From assembly GCA_963731125.1 (NCBI GenBank), contig CAVSVP010000030.1, positions 1 to 49,791 of the forward strand: a DNA stretch of 49,791 nucleotides. Direction: 5' to 3'. The notes under the pieces were generated by a model. That model was not told the origin of the DNA. It was given only the letters and a program-made list of their open reading frames with translations, and made no database searches. Positions 16,503-23,553 of this stretch are shown here, in pieces. Position 1 is the first letter of the stretch; every line of letters starts with the position of its first letter. Both the position numbers and the translations under genes were made by a program. Origin of the DNA: CAVSVP01 sp963731125 (lineage in GTDB: Bacteria; Pseudomonadota; Gammaproteobacteria; Competibacterales; Competibacteraceae).

Positions 16503-17607
16503 GTCAGCCATAAGTATTTTAACAAAATCAAAAATGAGGTAACCTTATTCTATTTTAGAATCCCATTGTTGTGATAGGTCACTAATGCTATTTGTAACCC
16601 CCCTGAGCGAGCCCGAGAAGGTGACGCTACAAGAGATGCACCAACACCACCCGATGCATTGGACACGGATGCGAGCGCATGCGATTTTGCTGAGTGCGTC
16701 GGGTTATCGGGTTCAAGAGATCGCGGCGATCTATGGCGTGTGTCGCCAGACGGTCTCGAGTTGGCTGAAAGCGTGGGCACGTCAGGGGGTAGTGGGGTTA
16801 CTGGATCAAGCGCGCAGTGGTCGGCCGCGCAAACTCAGCGCCGCAGAAGAAGCGCAGGTGCTGGAGTGGCTGGAAGCAGAGCCGCGCTCCATCAAGCGGG
16901 TGCTGGCGGAGTTAGAGAAGTGCGGCGGGCGCCAGGTCAGTAGGAAGACGATTAAACGGTTGTGCAAACGGGCCGGGCTGGTGTGGAAGCGGGTGCGACA
17001 ATCGCTCAAAGACAAACGCGATCCACAGGCGTTTGCCGCCTCGGTGGAACGGCTTGCCGAGCTGCTCGAGCACGAAGCGAGCGGGGCGATCGAGCTGTAT
17101 TATTTTGATGAGTCCGGTTTTACCCTCGTCCCCGCGATGGCTTACGCGTGGCAACCCCGCGGCGAGACGATCGAATTACCCGCGGCCCATAGCAAGCGGC
17201 TCAATGTGCTCGGGTTTATGAATCGGGCCAATGACGTGCATCCCTATGTCTTTGAAGGCACCATCGACACCGCGGTCGTGATCGCCTGCTTTGATGCGTT
17301 TGTTAAGACCCGAGAAAAACCCACCGTCGTGGTACTCGATAACGCCTCGCTCCATACCAGCCAAGCGTTTGAGGCGAACCGGGAACGCTGGCACGCTACC
17401 GGTCTGCAGCTAGAATTCCTCGCCCCCTATTCACCGGAATTAAATTTGATCGAAATCTTATGGCGCAAGATCAAATATGAATGGTTGCCCTTCTCGGCCT
17501 ATGAATCCTTTTCCCGCCTCAGAGACGAGCTCTTTAAGATCCTGAGAAACATCGGCACTGAATACAAGATTGCATTCTCATAAAATGTTAAAATACTTGT
17601 GATCGAT
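16503..17607 (+). mobile_element. IS630-family element inside IS1
   Basis: Ends are inverted repeats containing TGTTAAAATACTT (complement at about 16512-16524 on the left, forward at about 17586-17598 on the right), with matching outer bases extending about 24 bp. TA dinucleotides at 16501-16502 and 17608-17609 are the TA target duplication typical of IS630/Tc1 elements. It sits within the IS1 insA coding region, so it arrived after IS1. Confidence 0.85.
16585..17583 (+). CDS. IS630-family transposase
   Basis: A full-length 332-residue protein: N-terminal helix-turn-helix (SGYRVQEIAAIYGVCRQTVS), then the DDE catalytic residues in LYYFDESGF, VVLDNASLHTS and ELNLIEILWRKIKYEW. No frameshift is visible and both element ends are present, so this copy could be active. 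It is unrelated in detail to the IS630-type transposase at 43.5 kb. Confidence 0.93.
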   Translation: MLFVTPLSEPEKVTLQEMHQHHPMHWTRMRAHAILLSASGYRVQEIAAIYGVCRQTVSSWLKAWARQGVVGLLDQARSGRPRKLSAAEEAQVLEWLEAEPRSIKRVLAELEKCGGRQVSRKTIKRLCKRAGLVWKRVRQSLKDKRDPQAFAASVERLAELLEHEASGAIELYYFDESGFTLVPAMAYAWQPRGETIELPAAHSKRLNVLGFMNRANDVHPYVFEGTIDTAVVIACFDAFVKTREKPTVVVLDNASLHTSQAFEANRERWHATGLQLEFLAPYSPELNLIEILWRKIKYEWLPFSAYESFSRLRDELFKILRNIGTEYKIAFS

Positions 17608-17609
17608 TA

Positions 17610-17807
17610 CTTACCATTGAGCGCCATGTCAACGACCTGTTGCTTGACTTGGGGTAGACGTCCACGGTCGCTGTACTCCAGAAGAAAAGAGCCATGGGCA
17701 CACTCCTCATTCTGGCACAGATAGCGTTGTTTACCATTGCTGGTCATACCACGTTTGACAACCTGATCACTTTCACAATGTAAACAGCGTACAGGAATTA
17801 ATGTCAT
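17610..17807 (-). pseudogene. IS1 InsA N-terminal fragment
   Basis: From the ATG at 17805-17807 the product has the IS1 InsA zinc finger (CLHCESDQVVKRG, then YLCQNEEC) and the helix leading to VVDMALNG, where it meets the IS630 end. The natural continuation SGVRDTARVLKIS is found beyond the IS630 element at 16500. The IS1 transposase is therefore inactivated. Confidence 0.85.
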
Positions 17808-17890
17808 CGCAACCCCTTGGATGTTGGCGCCTGATAAAGGTCCTAAGTTTGACATGAATCCATGTGATTCTCCAAAATCAGGACACCACC

Positions 17891-18302
17891 CGCGCCCGCA
17901 AGATATTTAAGCCCTAGCTGCGCTTGCCCGCACTACCCCTGCACGTCATCGCTACCACTTACGAGAGCCGTAATCATGCCATCGTGGCTGCCGATGCCAC
18001 CGGGGATTACTGCTACCAATAACCTCAGTTCGGCATAAAACGCTTCACGTGTCAGGCGCTTATCCCAAAAACGCGGTAAATACATCCTGTAAGTTAGACG
18101 GCGGTATCCATACCGCCGACATTTCCTGCACAAGCACCTGACACGTGAAGAGTAGTGTCAACCGATCAAACACTTATGTATCGAGTTCAGGTTACCAATA
18201 GATCGCGTATTTCTTTAAGTCTGTTTTCACGACCGTTAGCAAGAGCGTGCGAACGGGAAGGGCTGAACGCATCAAGGACAGGCTATGAATCTAGACCTGA
18301 TA
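17891..18302. other. Non-coding stretch with a 19-bp inverted repeat and hairpin
   Basis: No convincing gene is seen. CTTCACGTGTCAGGCGCTT (18043-18061) pairs with AAGCACCTGACACGTGAAG (18132-18150) with one mismatch, bracketing a perfect 8-bp hairpin GGCGGTAT/ATACCGCC at 18100-18117. The roughly 110-bp unit resembles a small palindromic mobile repeat. A 66-codon minus-strand frame across it (containing REAFYAELRLLVAVIPGG) may be a gene fragment that I cannot name. Confidence 0.45.
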
Positions 18303-18389
18303 CCATAACGTGCAGAATTCGAAAATAGGTGAATAGACAGATTCTATCTAGCACACTTTTTTCGAATTCTGTCTATTGCACTGTTAGGC
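18303..18389 (+). other. attC site upstream of the peptide/radical SAM cassette
   Basis: Right core GTTAGGC (18383-18389) matches GTTRRRY; left core CCATAAC (18303-18309) is degenerate in its outer bases. The arm TGCAGAATTCGAAAA pairs with TTTTCGAATTCTG plus GCA near the right core, interrupted by a six-base bulge. Length 87 bp. It marks the start of the cassette that carries the next two genes. Confidence 0.7.
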
Positions 18390-18447
18390 TTTGCGATTGG
18401 TTCCAGGCATAGTCTAACTTCCTTCAATATGGAACCGGAGATGCATC

Positions 18448-18621
18448 ATGAAATACGAGGATATCAATGTTCGAGAACGAGCGATGGTTGCCGCATTAAA
18501 GCTGGTTGGCTGGAGTAGTACAATGGAAGAAGATAAGGCTAAAGCTCTAATTGATGCGTTAAACAAAAAAGGAGTAAAAACGGAAGTTAATCATTTAGTT
18601 TACTCGACCGACCCTGATTGA
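18448..18621 (+). CDS. 57-residue peptide, possible substrate of the adjacent radical SAM enzyme
   Basis: ATG 18448 follows GGAG (18437-18440) by seven bases. The product starts MKYEDINVRERAMVAALK, contains GWSSTMEEDKAKALIDAL and ends HLVYSTDPD. It is charged, helical in its first two-thirds, and has no cysteine. It lies 60 bp before the radical SAM start, in the same cassette and strand, with a terminator-like hairpin between them, an arrangement common for RiPP precursor and maturase genes. That it is a precursor is inference; it could equally be an accessory or recognition protein. Confidence 0.6.
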   Translation: MKYEDINVRERAMVAALKLVGWSSTMEEDKAKALIDALNKKGVKTEVNHLVYSTDPD

Positions 18622-18634
18622 GTTTGGAGGATTG

Positions 18635-18658
18635 AAAGAGCCTTGGAAAAGGCTCTTT
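18635..18658 (+). terminator. Attenuator-like hairpin between peptide and radical SAM genes
   Basis: AAAGAGCC (18635-18642) pairs perfectly with GGCTCTTT (18651-18658) across TTGGAAAA and is followed by CTTTG. It begins 14 bases after the peptide stop codon. It would let the peptide be made in excess over the enzyme. A TTG codon in the loop opens the long radical SAM frame, but starting there would be unlikely, which favours ATG 18682. Confidence 0.65.
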
Positions 18659-18681
18659 CTTTGATAACCAGTGAGATAAAC

Positions 18682-19728
18682 ATGAAATTAAAAGAATACT
18701 TGGATAATAGCTTGGGAGAAGGCGATCGAATATTCACCTTGAATATCGAAATAACCGGCCTATGCAATTCGCATTGCGGCTACTGCCACTTCTACTTAAA
18801 GCACGATAGAGAATCAGTCGCATATCATATGCCAGATGAACAGTTTTCCAGTTATTGCCGTTTTGTAAAATATTGGGCAAATGAAAGCGGTGGGGAGACA
18901 AACTATCGATTCTCCGGTGGTGACCCTATAACTCTTAAAGATAAACTGTTTAATAGAGCGGATTTGGCCTATGCGACGACCGGTATGAGACCTTTCGTAC
19001 TGACACATGGACATCGCTTAAAGGATGATTGGTTTTCTAAAGCAAAGAATAGTGCAATCGAAGCAATATATTTTTCTGTGGAAAATCCAATAAATCCCGA
19101 CAAAGGTGCAGAGGATCCAGAAAATACAATTAAATACATTGAAAAGCATAATTCTAGTGAGTTGCCCATCAAGTTGGGCGTATGCATAGTCCCTAATGAG
19201 CAGTTCGGTAATTTATTGGAGATATGTGATTGGTTTTTTGATCGGGTTGGGTATATCCCTCCCATTGCTGAAATGAACTACGGTGCGTATAAAAGCCCTA
19301 CACAACAGCAGTGGAAGGACTTAGAGAAGTCACTAGGTGATGTTTTAGATAAATATTTTGGTAAAACACATTTAAATCTCTTTCATAGCGTATCTCCTGA
19401 ATTGGCTTATGATGGAATTGATCCCATCATTTTTAGCCTAGGAATCATAAATAAATTCGGAATCAATGAAGGCAATATAGAACAGAAAGCGCTTGAACTT
19501 GCTGGTAATATTTCTTCGACAAACTATCCGTATCTTACTTGTCGAGCGAATTGTCCATGGTCCAAATTTTGTCGGAATACAAAATGGTATTGGCAAGGCG
19601 ATGATAATAATGACGCAAAAGTTAAGGTCAAAGACTATTGTAGATTTAAGAGAATAATTAACGACTCATATTACAAGGCTATCGTTGACTCTGCCCATAA
19701 GACAACTGATTGTAGTATTGAAATTTAA
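18682..19728 (+). CDS. Radical SAM enzyme with Cys-rich C-terminus (candidate peptide maturase)
   Basis: The 348-residue protein binds a 4Fe-4S cluster through LCNSHCGYC (Cys28, Cys32, Cys35, CX3CX2C) and has the SAM-contacting FSGGDP at 77-82. A C-terminal set, Cys287, Cys291, Cys297 and Cys320, in LTCRANCPWSKFC and KDYCRF, resembles a SPASM/twitch auxiliary cluster, typical of enzymes that modify peptides. ATG 18682 is preferred to TTG 18643, which lies in a hairpin loop. The gene ends seven bases before the left core of the next attC. With the small upstream gene it forms a two-gene cassette. I do not recognise a named subfamily. Confidence 0.8.
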   Translation: MKLKEYLDNSLGEGDRIFTLNIEITGLCNSHCGYCHFYLKHDRESVAYHMPDEQFSSYCRFVKYWANESGGETNYRFSGGDPITLKDKLFNRADLAYATTGMRPFVLTHGHRLKDDWFSKAKNSAIEAIYFSVENPINPDKGAEDPENTIKYIEKHNSSELPIKLGVCIVPNEQFGNLLEICDWFFDRVGYIPPIAEMNYGAYKSPTQQQWKDLEKSLGDVLDKYFGKTHLNLFHSVSPELAYDGIDPIIFSLGIINKFGINEGNIEQKALELAGNISSTNYPYLTCRANCPWSKFCRNTKWYWQGDDNNDAKVKVKDYCRFKRIINDSYYKAIVDSAHKTTDCSIEI

Positions 19729-19734
19729 TTGATA

Positions 19735-19812
19735 GCCTAACAATTGCATAAACCCGGACCACTTGGACTCCGCTTCGCTCCGCCAAGTGCCCGGTTATGC
19801 AAATCGTTATAC
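19735..19812 (+). other. attC site of the radical SAM cassette
   Basis: GCCTAAC (19735-19741) is a perfect left core; the right core is GTTATAC (19806-19812). TTGCATAAACCCGG pairs with CCGGTTATGCAA and CCACTTGG with CCAAGTG, around an ACTCCGCTTCGCTCCG loop, with extrahelical bases as expected. Length 78 bp. A strong attC call. Confidence 0.88.
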
Positions 19813-19831
19813 CTCGTAATGGAATCGATGT

Positions 19832-20251
19832 ATGGAAATATGGTTAGCTTCACTATTAAGCTCAATTTCAACGGCGGCTCTAATTGCTTTACTTGTGTTC
19901 TTGTCACGCACCTGGATAGTCAAGAGAATTCAATATTCTATTAAGCATGAATATGATAAGAAGTTATCGGATATCAAATATGAAAGAGAAGTGAGGTTAA
20001 AGGCGGAGCTAATCGCTGAGCTATTATCTGAATGGATTAATAAGAAATCAGATTATCAAAAGTTAAATGAACTTTCTTTTAAGGCTTTTCTCTGGCTACC
20101 TCCAGAGTTGGCTGTAGACCTATCAAAGTCATTGAGTCATAAAGAGGATGCGCTGGACGTAAGAGCGTTGATAGGTAAAGTTCGTAAACATCTTCTTGGG
20201 GCTGATGATTTTGTGGAAGAATTTAGAGTTATTGTATTTGATGATTCTTAG
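19832..20251 (+). CDS. Cassette-encoded single-pass membrane protein, 139 residues
   Basis: One N-terminal membrane helix (about residues 4-24, LASLLSSISTAALIALLVFL) is followed by a basic stretch and a long charged helical region (KHEYDKKLSDIKYEREVRLKAE) that should form a coiled coil. The rest is helical. This TM-plus-coiled-coil design is common among integron cassette proteins of unknown role. It begins 19 bp after the right core of one attC and ends 13 bp before the next. Confidence 0.7.
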   Translation: MEIWLASLLSSISTAALIALLVFLSRTWIVKRIQYSIKHEYDKKLSDIKYEREVRLKAELIAELLSEWINKKSDYQKLNELSFKAFLWLPPELAVDLSKSLSHKEDALDVRALIGKVRKHLLGADDFVEEFRVIVFDDS

Positions 20252-20264
20252 AAAGATAAGGTAT

Positions 20265-20338
20265 AAAAAACATCCAGCAGATTGCCGTACCCTTTGCTGA
20301 CGCTACGGGTCCGTCAACTGCTTATGTTGGCGTTGGAC
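20265..20338 (+). other. attC site with degenerate left core
   Basis: Right core GTTGGAC (20332-20338) is consensus. The left core is only AAAAAAC (20265-20271). The arms AACATCCAGCAGATTG and CAACTGCTTATGTT pair well, as do GTACCC and GGGTCC, around a TTTGCTGACGCTAC loop. Position between two cassette genes supports the call. Confidence 0.7.
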
Positions 20339-20377
20339 ATTAAGAATACGACAAGGGTCTCTCGTTAGGAGCGTTTA

Positions 20378-21098
20378 ATGAACCTGGGATTACGTGCGGA
20401 AAAGAGAGGCAGGATTATCGCCGGTTTCACATGGATCTGGTTAGCCGGAAGTAACGTTGTATCTGCATATTTTGCATTTTGGGTCTTTCCAGATATATAT
20501 GCTAAACAATCGGAAGCAGTCGTCGACGTGTATTTCCAAACGCGTAATCCGTCTGAAGGAATTACTTACTATCCGAATACAGATCAGTTTAACCGACGGT
20601 TCGCTCATTTTTGGAAGTTCCGAAGATTCAGTGACTTACGTTGTGCATGAAATATGCAACAGCATAAATCATACTTATTATAAATCAATAACTTATAACA
20701 AATGATCGAACCGAGAGGTTTAAAGCTGCCTATATTGAATTGCTGTCAGATAAACGCTTCCTATACTTCAATGCCTGTCAAACTGTTCCTATGTCACAGC
20801 GGCCAATTTGTGACGATAATAGGAATTGGAAAAAACTCGATCCGAAGTTACTAAAGTGTAAAACTGTTGACAGCTGCACAGTGGCCATATATGGCCTTGA
20901 TAAAACAGAAAAAGAAAAATATTTAACGGATCTCAATCCGAGACCGGGATTTACGTACTCAATTTCCGATCAAGAAAATTTAACAATTTCTGATCCTGTT
21001 TCTTGGGGAACGGTAGCACAGCTGCCATTATTTTTCTTTTCCCTGTTTCTTGCTTTGAAACTGGGACAAGCACTTAGCGAGTTTGTTTTCCTAGCTTA
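20378..21098 (+). pseudogene. Frameshifted two-TM cassette protein, 3' end split by IS982
   Basis: Frame 1 gives MNLGLRAEKRGRIIAGFTW and a membrane helix, then VVDVYFQTRNPSEGITYYP. Near 20590 the sensible reading moves to a second frame (DGSLIFGSSEDSVTYVV) and near 20700 to a third (RFKAAYIELLSDKRFLYFN ... LPLFFFSLFLALKLGQAL). The last segment has a second membrane helix. The gene ends EFVFLA where IS982 begins; beyond the IS the duplicated TAGCTTA continues to a TAG giving FLAY-stop at 22046-22048. Two indels plus the insertion make it inactive, barring assembly errors. Confidence 0.7.
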
Positions 21099-22038
21099 AC
21101 CCAAGTTGCTACCTATAGGGTGCATGATACGCTACAGGCGAGTACAAAGAGCATGACTTTGAGTTCAAAGCCCTGTGAGGTGACAGCGTGAATGCTTTTG
21201 GGCAGCAAGCGTTCGATGAGACTGCCGGTGGTCTCGACTATTTTGCGGCCACGCGCTTGCAGATAAGCGACATAGGGTGGCACCGGGCGTTTGGAGTTTT
21301 TCTTGCGCAGCGGCTGCAGCAGGATACCCGCCTCTTTCATCACATCTTCCACCGCGTATTCAGTAAAGGCGCTATCGGCATAGACGGTGCTGCCGGCGGG
21401 CAGGTCAAAGGCAAAGCGATGCCGTGCCCGCACGTCAGCATCCGCTCCGGGGGTGAGAAACACCTCAACTGGCTCGCCGGTGCCGGTGACCAGCAGATAA
21501 ATGCGCAGCCCATAGAAATAACGCCGTTTGCTGGCGAGGTAGCCCCGATAGACTTCCTCCTGATACAGGCGAGCTTGCGGAATGCGGATGTTATCGCAGG
21601 CGGCGATGGGAAAGCTGTCGATGACATAGAGCGAATCGCTGTTGAGCGACTTGAAGAACACCCCCAGCACTTGAAAGAGGGTGAGAAACAGCTCGCCAAT
21701 GGCATGCAAGCGCCGGTTGAAGCGACTTTTGCCGAGCATCGTGGGGATATAGCGCGCGTTGCCGAGCAGCTTTCGCGCCCGCTCCCAGTTACCCCCAAAG
21801 TAGAGCGCGGCCACGATGGCCGTGGTTATCACCTCGGCATCGCTCATCTGCCGTTGCGGGTCTTCAGCATGATCCAAAGCTTTCAACACGTCATCACACA
21901 AACAGTAAATCGCGATAATTTGATCGTCCACGGGTTCTCTCCTGCATTAAAAAGCGATTCTAGGAGAAGAACCTGTGGGCGATCTCCAAATCTTCAATCG
22001 CCTCAAGGCACGCTAGCTTCGTAGGTAGCAACTTGGGT
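21099..22038 (-). mobile_element. IS982-family element with 7-bp target duplication
   Basis: Perfect 15-bp terminal repeats: ACCCAAGTTGCTACC at 21099-21113 and its complement at 22024-22038. TAGCTTA flanks both ends (21092-21098 and 22039-22045). It has inserted in the last codons of the cassette gene that begins at 20378. A relic of a related element is at 26949. Confidence 0.92.
21113..21931 (-). CDS. IS982-family transposase
   Basis: The 272-residue protein has the family N-terminus (QMSDAEVITTAIVAALYFGGN), a DDE set including YVIDSFPIAACD and VYADSAFTEY, and ends with SLIERLLPKSIHAVTSQGFELKVML. No frameshift is seen and both element ends are intact, so it may be active. The start at 21931 (MDDQIIAIYCLCDD) is the natural one for the family. 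Confidence 0.93.
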   Translation of the reverse strand: MDDQIIAIYCLCDDVLKALDHAEDPQRQMSDAEVITTAIVAALYFGGNWERARKLLGNARYIPTMLGKSRFNRRLHAIGELFLTLFQVLGVFFKSLNSDSLYVIDSFPIAACDNIRIPQARLYQEEVYRGYLASKRRYFYGLRIYLLVTGTGEPVEVFLTPGADADVRARHRFAFDLPAGSTVYADSAFTEYAVEDVMKEAGILLQPLRKKNSKRPVPPYVAYLQARGRKIVETTGSLIERLLPKSIHAVTSQGFELKVMLFVLACSVSCTL

Positions 22039-22069
22039 TAGCTTACTAGAATTAGGCATGTTCAATACT

Positions 22070-22152
22070 GAATAACAAAGCAAATTCAGCCGACCTAAAA
22101 AGCGCCGCTCCTTCGCTCTGTTTTAAACTGCATGTTATTTGCGACGTTATTG
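22070..22152 (+). other. attC site hosting a group II intron
   Basis: Left core GAATAAC (22070-22076) and right core GTTATTG (22146-22152) pair at their AAC/GTT ends, and AAAGCAAATTCAGC pairs imperfectly with GCATGTTATTTGCGAC. Length 83 bp. Intron-type sequence begins exactly at its right core, the known target preference of group IIC-attC introns, which independently supports the attC call. Confidence 0.7.
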
Positions 22153-23553
22153 CGACACGAGGTCGCGATGTAGTACTGCTGGAAGTTACCAGGAGGTGAC
22201 GATTCAGCCAAGTGTCGTGTCACTTGTCTCCGCACGGTGGGGGCGTCATCGGCAACGAGGAGGTCTCAAGCACACCGTAGCAGCCGGTTACCGGAATCGC
22301 CCGGTGGATTCGGTGGCGGGGAATGAGGGATAAGGACAACGTAAGTGAAGCCTTGGTGTTACGCATCGTGAGCGAAGCGGAGCGAAAGGCGATTGAGACG
22401 CTCCAGACCCAAAACGGGAAGGGGATCAGGTTCGGCGGGTTTTAACGGCTGGCCGACACACGTGCCGTATCCCCCGGTGTACAGAGGCGTCCTAAGTCCC
22501 TTTATAGGTGCACATTGTGAAACGTGGTAAACCGCATGCGCTTTCTGGGGCATCGCCAGGTGTCAGTCCCCGGAGTCGCCCGGGCGTGAGCACGGGGAAT
22601 GGCGTAGGCGGTAGAGGACGTGGGAGGAAGCGAAGGCTCTGCTGTAATGGGAGAGATAGGGGTTCAAACTTTGCCCTGCGCTGAAAGGCGGCTGACTTCC
22701 TGCGGGTGTGACCGGACGATGAAGGTGAGGCAAATCGTAAACCGAGGTTCAGTTTCCAATGAGTAGTCTCGAACTACCAGCGTTCTCGGGCCTGGCGACG
22801 ATCGAGTGGCACGGTATTAACTGGGCGGCTTGTCATCGGCGGGTACGATCCCTGCAACGGCGGATCGTCCAGGCGATTCAGGCAGGCGCGTGGCGCAAAG
22901 TCAAGCGTCTGAGTTATCTGTTGGTGCACTCGTTTGCCGCGCGCGCTTTAGCTGTCAAGCGAGTGACCGAGAACCACGGAAAGAAGACGCCGGGCATGGA
23001 TGGCGAGCTCTGGGACACCCCGGAGCGTAAAGCCGCCGGTGTAGAGCGGATCGGTCAGTGGCGTGGCTACCGGCCGGTTCCTTTAAAACGGATGTACATC
23101 CCCAAGAAAAACGGCAAACGACGGCCGTTATCGATCCCCGCCTTGGTGGATCGGGCGCGCCAAAGCCTCTGGCTCCAGGCGTTACAGCCGATCGCAGAGA
23201 CGACAGCGGACCGCAACTCCTATGGATTTCGGCCCAAGCGCCGCTGTGCCGACGCCATTGACCAGTGCTTCAAAGTGCTGCGTCAGAAAAGCTCGGCGGG
23301 CTGGATCTTGGAAGGGGATATGGAAGGCTTTTTCGACAATATCCGCATCGGATGGCTAGAAGAACACATACCGATGAACCGGCGTATTCTATCGAAATGG
23401 CTGAAAAGCGGCTTTATCGACCACGGCACCCTGTACCCTACCGAAGCCGGCGTCCCGCAAGGGGGTACGATTTCACCGGTGATCAGTAACCAAGTGTTGG
23501 ACGGGCTGGAAGCCGTGATTCACGGCAGCGCCTGGTATCGGCGGGTCCACAAC
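22152..23553 (+). mobile_element. Group IIC (attC-type) intron, 3'-truncated
   Basis: Right after the attC core the sequence reads GCGACACGAGGTCGC, a 5' hairpin, followed by about 600 bp without coding capacity but rich in paired GC segments and the GTAGTACTGCTGGAAG stretch typical of bacterial class C intron RNA. An intron reverse transcriptase follows at 22759. The 3' half of the ribozyme, including domains V and VI, is missing because an IS21 end joins at about 23554. The intron cannot splice as it stands. Confidence 0.75.
22759..23550 (+). pseudogene. Group II intron reverse transcriptase, C-terminally truncated
   Basis: About 264 residues of RT are present: RPLSIPALVDRARQSLWLQA, SYGFRPKRRCADAID, ILEGDMEGFFDNI (first catalytic Asp) and PQGGTISPVISNQVLDGLE. 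The YADD motif, thumb and maturase domain are absent; after AWYRRVH the frame runs into IS21 DNA (NCEFAPQWSH) and stops at 23595. It is therefore inactive. Its position 600 bp into the intron RNA is standard for an ORF in domain IV. Confidence 0.9.

Larger units (their letters stand above)
15916..17890 (-). mobile_element. IS1-family element interrupted by an IS630-family element
   Basis: Terminal repeats match 19 of 20: GGTGGTGTCCTAATTTTGGA at 15916-15935 and the complement of GGTGGTGTCCTGATTTTGGA at 17871-17890. Inside, minus-strand InsA and InsB coding regions flank an IS630 insertion (16503-17607). No 8-9 bp duplication is seen outside the repeats (TCTCTCAAC versus CGCGCCCGC), so one flank has probably been rearranged since insertion. 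Confidence 0.85.
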
